Positions 9,251-21,360 of a stretch of 64,000 nucleotides of DNA are shown in pieces. The translations under genes were made by a program, and so were the position numbers. The number at the start of each line of letters is the position of its first letter. Position 1 is the stretch's first letter. The notes below the pieces were generated by a model. That model was not told the origin of the DNA and ran no database searches. It saw only the letters and a program-made list of their open reading frames with translations. This stretch comes from Alopecurus myosuroides (taxonomy: Eukaryota; Streptophyta; Magnoliopsida; Poales; Poaceae). The DNA is taken from NCBI GenBank assembly GCA_028641055.1, contig CM054061.1:34529877-34593876 (forward strand), written 5' to 3'.

Positions 9251-10859
9251 AGGTACACATCCACGAGCTGTCCAAAAACGTGGACAATTCGAAACAGTCG
9301 CGGTTATAAAAATATAGATCTTTGTATATAAATATATACAAAGAGTTCTATTTTTATAATTACAACTCTTCCGAACGGGAGACGCCTAGGGTAACGCGAC
9401 TAGTTTGGTGATCTACACAAGAAAATCTAAAGATCGACCGAGGGGGAGGTTTTTACCCTCTAAGCGTGGCCGTGTGCCGATGAAGATGATCGCAGACGAT
9501 ACCGGCCTGCGATGACCCTCCTCAGCAAACCCCCTCCCGCGACGAATCTGCTCGCCTCAACCGCGATCCATGTCCTGCAAAAAGGAAAGACATACTGTTA
9601 GTAAACACTACACCAACAACTAATCGTATGGCTAATTTAGATTGTGTGTATCAGAGTCCCATCATCAGAAAAAAATGTGTTGATCAGACTATTATCACTC
9701 TAAGTTCTTTATTTGAAAGAAAAAGTAATGGACATGATTACTTGAAATTGTACTGCTATTTGTTTAAGTCCATCATTTTTCACAACAGATGTGGTCATGA
9801 TTACTCCAGTCTTTGAAAAATGATATGAGCAGATAAAGGGGAAAACTTATTACTAGTCAAGAGAGCAATATATTTAGAGAATGCTACTGATCTAGCATAT
9901 ATTGGGTGGCTGATTATCATGGAACAAAATATTTACTGACCTCCAAATAAATAAAGAGAACATGACGTAACAAAAATGCAAACTCGATATTCAGATTGAA
10001 ACATGATTTTGAACTTCATCTAAAATAGAGATTGCTATTCTTTGAATATGGAAAATATGGAAAATATGATCCAATAGCAGAGGCTAGTGGCAGCCCATGA
10101 TTCAAATCACAGTCCATATGTTTGAATAAAATGCAGAAAATGTGTTTTTGCTCTAAATCACTACTCTTTCCAGTAGTGCATGCTTCTAAATGTGTTTTTT
10201 GCTCTCCTGGCATGTGCATGTCCATTTTCACTTTGTTGCTGATGCTGAAAAATCCGAAAAGCATGAACCACTAAATGGGTTCTCACATTAACTGTATCTG
10301 AATCAAAAAAGGGTCTTCTCAGGCAACTTGCGTCGATGTACTCGTTTGGCAGTGTATGCCTGCAAAATATTTGCTACAAATGTTGACTTGGAGGGTTTGG
10401 GCCTTAATGCATTCAGGAATAAAGGAGATAAATACGTTGATGTTAGTCATTTTCAACGTATACTCTTGTGGTGGAGCCTGCACTTTCCTGGACGTTCTAA
10501 AATATGAGATCAAATATTCTCTTGATCATCTAAATTTTTTGAATGTTACGGCCTTCGGGGATTAATTCAACATGTTGTGATGCTGCTACTCTTTACAAAA
10601 TTAGCCTGACAAAGTCCCGGATAATTTTGCTCCAGGGAACCTAAACAAAAAGGTTCATAATCATTTCCTCATACTATTAATTAATTGTACTTATTTTTCT
10701 CTGCTAACATGATGCTACCTACAAATTTCTGCAGCCAGCAACACTATCAGCTGCGGACAAAGGCACATTGACACTGAAATCTGAAATCCTAACAGCCCCT
10801 AACCGTAACAGCCCCTAACTAACACCCCCTAACCCTAACAGCTCAAATTAACAGTCAAA
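9251..10859. other. No gene recognised; AT-rich
   Basis: Short ORFs only, without family features. On the - strand a TTCCTTTTTGCAG acceptor-like site near 9570-9585 is followed by ATG and an early stop. This could be 5' untranslated sequence of the TNP2 gene. A short telomere-like patch (CCCTAACCCTAACAG) is near 10830-10845. Confidence 0.5.
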
Positions 10860-11340
10860 AAAATTGCAAAAAAAAGAGGCAGAGGACGAGCTCACCTCTG
10901 CTGCGCGCTGCTGTAGGGGATGGAGGGTCGGGAGGGGGTTGGAGCTGGCCGGGGGCGAGGGAGAAGCAGAGGCGCCGAGCGGGGAGGTGGTGGCGGCGGC
11001 GTGCCCCTGTAGATCGAGGAGGGGGCGTTGCACTATGGCTCGAGTGGGGGGGCGGCGGAGCGGAAGGCAGCCGGGAGAGGAAGCTGGTGGCCGGAGATCG
11101 AGCTAGGCAGGTCAAGGAGGGGGGTGGAAACGGAGGGGGAGGGGAGGGAGAGGCCCGTGGGGAGGAGGGGGAGTGGAGCCGGAGGGGGAGGGAGAGGCCC
11201 AGGTGGGGAGGCGGCTCGACGGGCGGCGGCGCGCGTCGCCGGTGGGCGGTGGCGGCTCGGAGCAGGAGGAGAAGGGAAGAGGGCGCGGGACGAATCGAGA
11301 TTGGGGGAGAAAAAGAGGGAAATTTTCCCTAAGTAACCAG
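10860..11340. other. GC- and purine-rich island, coding not supported
   Basis: Strong strand bias (GGAGGGGGAGGG-type runs on +) leaves all frames open. Translations are Arg/Gly/Glu-rich on + or Pro/Ser-rich on -, with no recognisable domain. The position upstream of TNP2 and next to the subterminal repeats suggests a leader or promoter region of the - strand CACTA element. That is inference. Confidence 0.45.
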
Positions 11341-11354
11341 TATTGCCCGCCTAT

Positions 11355-11520
11355 TTTTTTGCCGAGTGCAAATAGTCGGGACACTCGGCATAGTCAATGG
11401 ATTTGATTGCCGGTGTGGTCGTTGCCGAGTGTCACTTGTCGGGACACTCGGCAAAGCACAGTGCTGTGACTGCCGACATGGTCTTTGCCGAGTGTCATTT
11501 GTCGGGACACTCGGCAAAGT
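11355..11520. repeat. CACTA-type subterminal hairpins (TTTGCCGAGTGTC family), three copies
   Basis: Three inverted-repeat units are seen, each like TTTGCCGAGTGTC, a short loop, GGGACACTCGGCAAA: about 11358-11391, 11422-11456 and 11486-11519. They are separated by about 30 bp of variable sequence. This motif family is common in subterminal regions of grass CACTA transposons. Confidence 0.8.
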
Positions 11521-11657
11521 TAAAACTTTAATTCCTTTTACATTGGTCTTTGTTTAAGTATACAAATAATCACATAATAATTAATATTAATTCTTATACC
11601 AAGTTTAATTACTTTCACTATTGAATAGTCCGTTTACACGTAGTTTGATGCTAGCAC
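11521..11657. other. AT-rich junction between CACTA remnant and satellite
   Basis: No terminus, gene or repeat is visible. The satellite begins abruptly at about 11658. Confidence 0.5.
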
Positions 11658-13845
11658 TTCCGTCTTTTTCTCCGGAGAGGGGCTCCGGAGCGTCGGGATC
11701 CCACCTAAACCAATGTTTTGTCATGCCATGTGTGTTATAGTGTCTCATGGGTCTTGGGTGCCAAAGATACCATCACTCTCTGTGTTGGGGCCTCACCGAC
11801 GTCGGATTCTCTCTCGCGGGTTCCAGGACTGCTCACACCCCGAAACTCCCGGATCTGACGTAACGGGGGGAATCTTGCAAGGAGGTGGGCCCTACCATTG
11901 TCAAGAGTGTTCCTTGGGCCTAACTTGACACAACCAAGCAACTAGTTCCACTTTGCTACCCACTTCCGGCTCACGTAGAGGGGACTAGACGCCGGTTCCG
12001 TCTTTTTCTACACCGGGCCTAGGGTATCTCCGGAGAGGGGCTCCGGAGCGTCTGAATCCCACCTAAACCAATGTTTTGCCATGCCATGTGTTTTATAGTG
12101 TCTCATGGGTCTTGGGTGCCAAAGATACCATTACTCTCTGTGTTGGGGCCTCACCGACGTCGGATTCTCTCTCGCGGGTTCCAGGACTACTCACACCCCG
12201 AAACTCCCGGATATGACTTAACGGGGGGAATCTTGCAACGAGGTGGGCCCTTCCATTGTCAAGGGTGTTCCTTGGGCCTAACATGAAACAACCAAGCAAC
12301 TAGTTCCACTTTGCTACCCACTTCCGGCTCACGCAGAGGGGGCTGGACGCCGGTTCCTTCTTTTTCTACACCGGGGCTAGGGTATCTCCGGAGAGGGGAT
12401 CCGGAGCGTGGGGATCCCACCTAAACCAATGTTTTGCCATGCCATGTGTGTTATAGTGTCTCATGGGTCTTGGGTGCCAAAGATACCATCACTCTCTGTG
12501 TTGGGGCCTCACCGACGTCGGATTCTCTCTCACGGGTTCCAGGATTGCTCACACCCCGAAACTCCCGGATCTGACGTAACGGGGGGGGATCTTGCAAGGT
12601 GGTGGGCCCTACCATTCTCAAGGGTGTTCCTTGGGCCTAAAATGACACAACAAAGCAACTAGTTCCACTTTGCTACCCACTTCCGGCTCACGCAGAGGGG
12701 GCTAGACGCCGGTTCCGTCTTTTTCTACACCGGGGCTAGGGTATCTCCGGAGAGGGGCTCCGGAGCGTCGGGATCCCACCTAAACCAATGTTTTGCCATG
12801 CCATGTGTGTTATAGTGTCTAATGGGTCTTGGGTGCCAAAGATACCATCACTCTCTGTGTTGGGGCCTCACCGACGTCGTATTCTCTCTCGCGGGTTCCA
12901 GGACTGCTCACACCCCAAAACTCCCGGATCTGACGTAACGGGGGGAATCTTGCAAGGAGGTGGGCCCTACCATTGTCAAGGGTGTTCCTTGGGACTAACA
13001 TGACACAACCAAGCAACTAGTTCCACTTTGCTACCCACTTACGGCTCACGCAGAGGGGACTAGACGCCGGTTCCATCTTTTTCTACACCGGGGCTAGGGT
13101 ATCTCCGGAGAGGGGCTCCGGAGCGTCTGAATCCCACCTAAACCAATATTTTTCCATGCCATGTGTGTTATAGTGTCTCATGGGTCTTGGGTGCAAAATA
13201 TACCATCACTCTCTATGTTGGGGCCTCACCGACGGCGGATTCTCTCTCGCGCGTTCCAGGACTGCTCACACCCCGAAACTCCCGGATCTGACGTAACGGG
13301 GGGGATATTGCAAGGAGGTGGGCCCTACCATTGTCAAGGGTATTCCTTGGTCCTAACATGACACAACCAAGCATCTAGTTCCACTTTGCTACCCACTTAT
13401 GGCTCACGCAGAGGGGGCTGGACGCTGGTTCCGTCTTTTTCTACACCGGGGCTAGGGTATCTCCGGAGAGGGGATCCGGAGCGTCGGGATCCCACCTAAA
13501 CCAATGTTTTGCCATCCCATGTGTGTTATAGTGTCTCATGGGTCTTGGGTGCCAAAGATACCATCACTCTCTATGTTCGGGCCTCACCGACAGCGGATTC
13601 TCTCTCGCGGGTTCCAGGACTGCTCACACCTCGAAACTCCCGGATCTGACGTAAAGGGGGGAATCTTGCAAGGAGGTGGTCCCTACCATTGTCAAGGGTA
13701 TTCCTTGGGCCTAACATGACACAACCAAGCATCTAGTTCCACTTTGCTACCCATTTCCGGCTCACAAAGAGGGGGCTGGACGCCAGCTCCGTCTTTTTCT
13801 ACACCGGGGCTAGGGTATCTCCGGAGAGGGGCTCCGGAGCGTCTG

Positions 13846-16800
13846 AATCCCACCTAAACCAATGTTTTGCCATGCCATGTGTGTTATAGTGTCTCATGGG
13901 TCTTGTGTGCCAAATATACCATCACTCTCTGCGTTGGGGCCTCACCGACGTCGGATTCTCTCTCGTGGGTTCCAGGACTGCTCACACCCCGAAACTCCCG
14001 GATCTGACGTAACAGGGGGAATCTTGCAAGGAGGTGGGCCCTACCATTGTAAAGGGTGTTCCTTGGGACTAACATGACACAACCAAGAAACTAGTTCCAC
14101 TTTGCTACCCACTTCCGGCTCACACAGAGGGGGCTGGACGCCGGTTCCGTCTTTTTCTACACCGGGGCTAGGGTATCACCGGAGATGGGCTCCGGAGCGT
14201 CGGAATCCCACCTAAACCAATGTTGTGCCATGCCATGTGTGTTATAGTGTCTCATGGTCTTGGGTGCCAAAGATAACATCACTCTCTGCGTTGGGGCCTC
14301 ACCGACGTCGGATTCTCTCTCGCGGGTTCCAGGACTGCTCACACCCCGAAACTCCTGAATCTGACATAACGGGGGGAATCTTGCAAGGAGGTGGGCCCTA
14401 CCATTGTCAAGGGTGTTCCTTGGGCCTAACATGACACAGCCAAGCAACTAGTTCCACTTTGCTACCCACTTCCGGCTCACGCAGAGGGGGCTAGACGTCG
14501 GTTCCGTCTTTTTCTACACCGGGGCTAGGGTATCTCTGGAGAGGGGCTCCGGAGCGTCTGAATCCCACCTAAACCAATGGTTTGCCATTACATGTGTGTT
14601 ATAGTGTCTCATGGGTCTTGGGTGCCAAAGATACCATCACTCTCTTTGTTGGGGCCTCACCGACGTCGGCTTCTCTCTCGCGGGTTCCAGGACTGCTCAC
14701 ACCCCGAAACTCCCGGATCTGACGTAACGGGGGGAATCTTGCAAGGAGGTGGGCCCTACCATTGTCAAGGGTGTTCCTTGGGCCTAACATGACACAATTA
14801 AGGAACTAGTTCCACTTTTCTACCCACTTCCGGCTCACGTAGAGGGGCCTAGACGCCGGTTCCGTATTTTTCTACACCGGGGCTAGGGTATCTCCGGAGA
14901 GGGGCTCCGGAGCGTCTTAATCCCACCTAAACCAATGTTTTGCCATGCCATGTGTGTTATAGTGTCTCATGGGTCTTGGGTGCCAAAGATACCATCACTC
15001 TATGTGTTGGGGCCTCACCGACGTCGGATTCTCTCTCGCGGGTTCCAGGACTGCTCACACCCCGAAACTCCGGGATCTGACGTAACGGGGGGAATCTTGC
15101 AAGGAGGTGGGCCCTACCATTGTCAAGGGTGTTCCTTGGGCCTAACATGACACAACCAAGAAACTAGTTCCACTTTTCTACCCACTTCCGGCTCACGCAG
15201 AGGGGGCCGAACGCCGGTTCCGTCTTTTTCTACACCGGGGCTAGGGTATCTCCGGAGAGGGGCTCCGGAGCGTCGGAATCCCACCTAAACCAATGTTTTG
15301 CCATGCCATGTGTGTTATAGTGTCTCATGGGTCTTGGGTGCCAAAGATACCATCACTCTCTGTGTTGGGGCCTCACCGACGTCGGATTCTCTCTCGCGGG
15401 TTCCAGGACTGCTCACACCCCGAAACTCCCGGATCTGACGTAACGGGGGGAATCTTGCAAGGCGGTGGGCCCTACCATTGTCAAGGGTGTTACTTGGGCC
15501 TAACATGACACAAACAAGCAACTATTTCCACTTTGCTACCCACTTCCGGCTCACGCAGAGGGGGCTAGACGCCGATTCAGTCTTTTTCTACACCGGGGCT
15601 AGGGTATCTCCGGAGAGGGGCGCCGGAGCGTCTGAATCCCACCTAAACCAATGTTTTGCCATGCCATGTGTGTTATAGTGTCTCATGGGTCTTAGGTGCC
15701 AAAGATACCATCACTCTCTGTGTTGGGGCCTCACCGACATCGGATTTTCTCTCGCGGGTTCCAGGACTGCTCACACCCCGAAACTCCCGGATCTGACGTA
15801 ACAGGGGGAATCTTGAAAGTAGGTGGGCCCTATCATTGTCAAGGGTGTTACTTGGGCATAACATGACACAACCAAGCAACTAGTTCCACTTTGCTACCCA
15901 CTTCCGGCTCACGCAGAGGGGGCTAGACGTCGGTTCCGTCTTTTTCTACACCGAGGCTAGGGTATCTCTGGAGAGGGGCTCCGGAGCGTCTGAATCCCAC
16001 CTAAACCAATGGTTTGCCATGACATGTGTGTTATAGTGTCTCATGGGTCTTGGGTGCCAAAGATACCATCAGTCTCTTTGTTGGGGCCTCACCGACGTCG
16101 GATTCTCTCTCGCGGGTTCTAGGACTGCTCACACCCCGAAACTCCCGGATCTGACGTAACGGGGGGAATCTTGCAAGGAGGTGGGCCCTACCATTGTCAA
16201 GGGTGTTCATTGGGCCTAACATGACACAATTAAGCAACTAGTTCCACTTTGCTACCCACTTCCGGCTCACGCAGAGGGGGCTAGACGCCGGTTCCGTCTT
16301 TTTCTACACCGGGGCTAGGGTATCTCCGGAGAGGGGCTCCGGAGCGTCTTAATCCCACCTAAACCAATGTTTTGCCATGCCATGTGTGTTATAGTGTCTC
16401 ATGGGTCTTGTGTGCCAAATATACCATCACTCTCTGCGTTGGGGCCTCACCGACGTCGGATTCTCTCTCGTGGGTTCCAGGACTGCTCACACCCCGAAAC
16501 TCCCGGATCTGACGTAACAGGGGGAATCTTGCAAGGAGGTGGGCCCTACCATTGTAAAGGGTGTTCCTTGGGACTAACATGACACAACCAAGAAACTAGT
16601 TCCACTTTGCTACCCACTTCCGGCTCACACAGAGGGGGCTGGACGCCGGTTCCGTCTTTTTCTACACCGGGGCTAGGGTATCTCCGGAGATGGGCTCCGG
16701 AGCGTCGGAATCCCACCTAAACCAATGTTGTGCCATGCCATGTGTGTTATAGTGTCTCATGGTCTTGGGTGCCAAAGATAACATCACTCTCTGCGTTGGG

Positions 16801-19800
16801 GCCTCACCGACGTCGGATTCTCTCTCGCGGGTTCCAGGACTGCTCACACCCCGAAACTCCTGAATCTGACATAACGGGGGGAATCTTGCAAGGAGGTGGG
16901 CCCTACCATTGTCAAGGGTGTTCCTTGGGCCTAACATGACACAGCCAAGCAACTAGTTCCACTTTGCTACCCACTTCCGGCTCACGCAGAGGGGGCTAGA
17001 CGTCGGTTCCGTCTTTTTCTACACCGGGGCTAGGGTATCTCTGGAGAGGGGCTCCGGAGCGTCTGAATCCCACCTAAACCAATGGTTTGCCATTACATGT
17101 GTGTTATAGTGTCTCATGGGTCTTGGGTGCCAAAGATACCATCACTCTCTTTGTTGGGGCCTCACCGACGTCGGCTTCTCTCTCGCGGGTTCCAGGACTG
17201 CTCACACCCCGAAACTCCCGGATCTGACGTAACGGGGGGAATCTTGCAAGGAGGTGGGCCCTACCATTGTCAAGGGTGTTCCTTGGGCCTAACATGACAC
17301 AATTAAGGAACTAGTTCCACTTTTCTACCCACTTCCGGCTCACGTAGAGGGGCCTAGACGCCGGTTCCGTATTTTTCTACACCGGGGCTAGGGTATCTCC
17401 GGAGAGGGGCTCCGGAGCGTCTTAATCCCACCTAAACCAATGTTTTGCCATGCCATGTGTGTTATAGTGTCTCATGGGTCTTGGGTGCCAAAGATACCAT
17501 CACTCTATGTGTTGGGGCCTCACCGACGTCGGATTCTCTCTCGCGGGTTCCAGGACTGCTCACACCCCGAAACTCCGGGATCTGACGTAACGGGGGGAAT
17601 CTTGCAAGGAGGTGGGCCCTACCATTGTCAAGGGTGTTCCTTGGGCCTAACATGACACAACCAAGCAACTAGTTCCACTTTTCTACCCACTTCCGGCTCA
17701 CGCAGAGGGGGCCGAACGCCGGTTCCGTCTTTTTCTACACCGGGGCTAGGGTATCTCCGGAGATGGGCTCCGGAGCGTCGGAATCCCACCTAAACCAATG
17801 TTTTGCCATGCCATGTGTGTTATAGTGTCTCATGGGTCTTGGGTGCCAAAGATACCATCACTCTCTGTGTTGGGGCCTCACCGACGTCGGATTCTCTCTC
17901 GCGGGTTCCAGGACTGCTCACACCCCGAAACTCCCGGATCTGACGTAACGGGGGGAATCTTGCAAGGCGGTGGGCCCTACCATTGTCAAGGGTGTTACTT
18001 GGGCCTAACATGACACAAACAAGCAACTATTTCCACTTTGCTACCCACTTCCGGCTCACGCAGAGGGGGCTAGACGCCGATTCAGTCTTTTTCTACACCG
18101 GGGCTAGGGTATCTCCGGAGAGGGGCGCCGGAGCGTCTGAATCCCACCTAAACCAATGTTTTGCCATGCCATGTGTGTTATAGTGTCTCATGGGTCTTAG
18201 GTGCCAAAGATACCATCACTCTCTGTGTTGGGGCCTCACCGACGTCGGATTTTCTCTCGCGGGTTCCAGGACTGCTCACACCCCGAAACTCCCGGATCTG
18301 ACGTAACAGGGGGAATCTTGAAAGTAGGTGGGCCCTATCATTGTCAAGGGTGTTACTTGGGCATAACATGACACAACCAAGCAACTAGTTCCACTTTGCT
18401 ACCCACTTCCGGCTCACGCAGAGGGGGCTAGACGTCGGTTCCGTCTTTTTCTACACCGAGGCTAGGGTATCTCTGGAGAGGGGCTCCGGAGCGTCTGAAT
18501 CCCACCTAAACCAATGGTTTGCCATGACATGTGTGTTATAGTGTCTCATGGGTCTTGGGTGCCAAAGATACCATCAGTCTCTTTGTTGGGGCCTCACCGA
18601 CGTCGGATTCTCTCTCGCGGGTTCCAGGACTGCTCACACCCCGAAACTCCCGGATCTGACGTAACGGGGGGAATCTTGCAAGGAGGTGGGCCCTACCATT
18701 GTCAAGGGTGTTCATTGGGCCTAACATGACACAATTAAGCAACTAGTTCCACTTTGCTACCCACTTCCGGCTCACGCAGAGGGGGCTAGATGCCGGTTCC
18801 GTCTTTTTCTACACCGGGGCTAGGGTATCTCCGGAGAGGGGCTCCGGAGCGTCTTAATCCCACCTAAACCAATGTTTTGCCATGCCATGTGTGTTATAGT
18901 GTCTCATGGGTCTTGTGTGCCAAATATACCATCACTCTCTGCGTTGGGGCCTCACCGACGTCGGATTCTCTCTCGTGGGTTCCAGGACTGCTCACACCCC
19001 GAAACTCCCGGATCTGACGTAACAGGGGGAATCTTGCAAGGAGGTGGGACCTACCATTGTAAAGGGTGTTCCTTGGGACTAACATGACACAACCAAGAAA
19101 CTAGTTCCACTTTGCTACCCACTTCCGGCTCACACAGAGGGGGCTGGACGCCGGTTCCGTCTTTTTCTACACCGGGGCTAGGGTATCTCCGGAGATGGGC
19201 TCCGGAGCGTCGGAATCCCACCTAAACCAATGTTGTGCCATGCCATGTGTGTTATAGTGTCTCATGGTCTTGGGTGCCAAAGATAACATCACTCTCTGCG
19301 TTGGGGCCTCACCGACGTCGGATTCTCTCTCGCGGGTTCCAGGACTGCTCACACCCCGAAACTCCTGAATCTGACATAACGGGGGGAATCTTGCAAGGAG
19401 GTGGGCCCTACCATTGTCAAGGGTGTTCCTTGGGCCTAACATGACACAGCCAAGCAACTAGTTCCACTTTGCTACCCACTTCCGGCTCACGCAGAGGGGG
19501 CTAGACGTCGGTTCCGTCTTTTTCTACACCGGGGCTAGGGTATCTCTGGAGAGGGGCTCCGGAGCGTCTGAATCCCACCTAAACCAATGGTTTGCCATTA
19601 CATGTGTGTTATAGTGTCTCATGGGTCTTGGGTGCCAAAGATACCATCACTCTCTTTGTTGGGGCCTCACCGACGTCGGCTTCTCTCTCGCGGGTTCCAG
19701 GACTGCTCACACCCCGAAACTCCCGGATCTGACGTAACGGGGGGAATCTTGCAAGGAGGTGGGCCCTACCATTGTCAAGGGTGTTCCTTGGGCCTAACAT

Positions 19801-21360
19801 GACACAATTAAGGAACTAGTTCCACTTTTCTACCCACTTCCGGCTCACGTAGAGGGGCCTAGACGCCGGTTCCGTATTTTTCTACACCGGGGCTAGGGTA
19901 TCTCCGGAGAGGGGCTCCGGAGCGTCTTAATCCCACCTAAACCAATGTTTTGCCATGCCATGTGTGTTATAGTGTCTCATGGGTCTTGGGTGCCAAAGAT
20001 ACCATCACTCTATGTGTTGGGGCCTCACCGACGTCGGATTCTCTCTCGCGGGTTCCAGGACTGCTCACACCCCGAAACTCCGGGATCTGACGTAACGGGG
20101 GGAATCTTGCAAGGAGGTGGGCCCTACCATTGTCAAGGGTGTTCCTTGGGCCTAACATGACACAACCAAGCAACTAGTTCCACTTTTCTACCCACTTCCG
20201 GCTCACGCAGAGGGGGCCGAACGCCGGTTCCGTCTTTTTCTACACCGGGGCTAGGGTATCTCCGGAGATGGGCTCCGGAGCGTCGGAATCCCACCTAAAC
20301 CAATGTTTTGCCATGACATGTGTGTTATAGTGTCTCATGGGTCTTGGGTGCCAAAGATACCATCACTCTCTGTGTTGGGGCCTCACCGACGTCGGATTCT
20401 CTCTCGCGGGTTCCAGGACTGCTCACACCCCGAAACTCCCGGATCTGACGTAACGGGGGGAATCTTGCAAGGCGGTGGGCCCTACCATTGTCAAGGGTGT
20501 TACTTGGGCCTAACATGACACAAACAAGCAACTATTTCCACTTTGCTACCCACTTCCGGCTCACGCAGAGGGGGCTAGACGCCGATTCAGTCTTTTTCTA
20601 CACCGGGGCTAGGGTATCTCCGGAGAGGGGCGCCGGAGCGTCTGAATCCCACCTAAACCAATGTTTTGCCATGCCATGTGTGTTATAGTGTCTCATGGGT
20701 CTTAGGTGCCAAAGATACCATCACTCTCTGTGTTGGGGCCTCACCGACGTCGGATTTTCTCTCGCGGGTTCCAGGACTGCTCACACCCCGAAACTCCCGG
20801 ATCTGACGTAACAGGGGGAATCTTGAAAGTAGGTGGGCCCTATCATTGTCAAGGGTGTTACTTGGGCATAACATGACACAACCAAGCAACTAGTTCCACT
20901 TTGCTACCCACTTCCGGCTCACGCAGAGGGGGCTAGACGTCGGTTCCGTCTTTTTCTACACCGAGGCTAGGGTATCTCTGGAGAGGGGCTCCGGAGCGTC
21001 TGAATCCCACCTAAAACAATGGTTTGCCATGACATGTGTGTTATAGTGTCTCATGGGTCTTGGGTGCCAAAGATACCATCAGTCTCTTTGTTGGGGCCTC
21101 ACCGACGTCGGATTCTCTCTCGCGGGTTCCAGGACTGCTCACACCCCGAAACTCCCGGATCTGACGTAACGGGGGGAATCTTGCAAGGAGGTGGGCCCTA
21201 CCATTGTCAAGGGTGTTCATTGGGCCTAACATGACACAATTAAGCAACTAGTTCCACTTTGCTACCCACTTCCGGCTCACGCAGAGGGGGCTAGACGCCG
21301 GTTCCGTCTTTTTCTACACCGGGGCTAGGGTATCTCCGGAGAGGGGCTCCGGAGCGTCTT
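13846..21360 (+). repeat. Higher-order repeat: 7 monomers (2505 bp) x 3
   Basis: Diagnostic monomer variants return every 2505 bp: 13862/16367/18872 (GGTCTTGTGTGCCAAATATACC), 14225/16730/19235 (CATGGTCTTGGG, one G-T-G-lacking variant), 14577/17082/19587 (GGTTTGCCATTACATG), 15293/17798/20303, and so on. Copies differ from each other at only about ten sites seen by eye, far fewer than neighbouring monomers differ. Similarity fades upstream of 13845 and from about 21420. Confidence 0.9.

Larger units (their letters stand above)
7800..11520 (-). mobile_element. Second CACTA element (- strand), interrupted and lacking a clear terminus
   Basis: The TNP2 fragment reads leftward, and its 5' side runs to a hairpin subterminal array at 11355-11520 of the TTTGCCGAGTGTC type, well known in grass CACTA elements. 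No TAGTG-type terminus follows between 11520 and the satellite start at 11658. The outer end therefore seems deleted, or the array belongs to a different truncated element. The region between (about 8920-11350) shows no other gene. Confidence 0.6.

Noticed and set aside
10860..11340. Overlapping Arg/Gly- and Pro-rich ORFs in the GC-rich island
   Set aside because: All frames are open because of biased composition, and no domain is seen.
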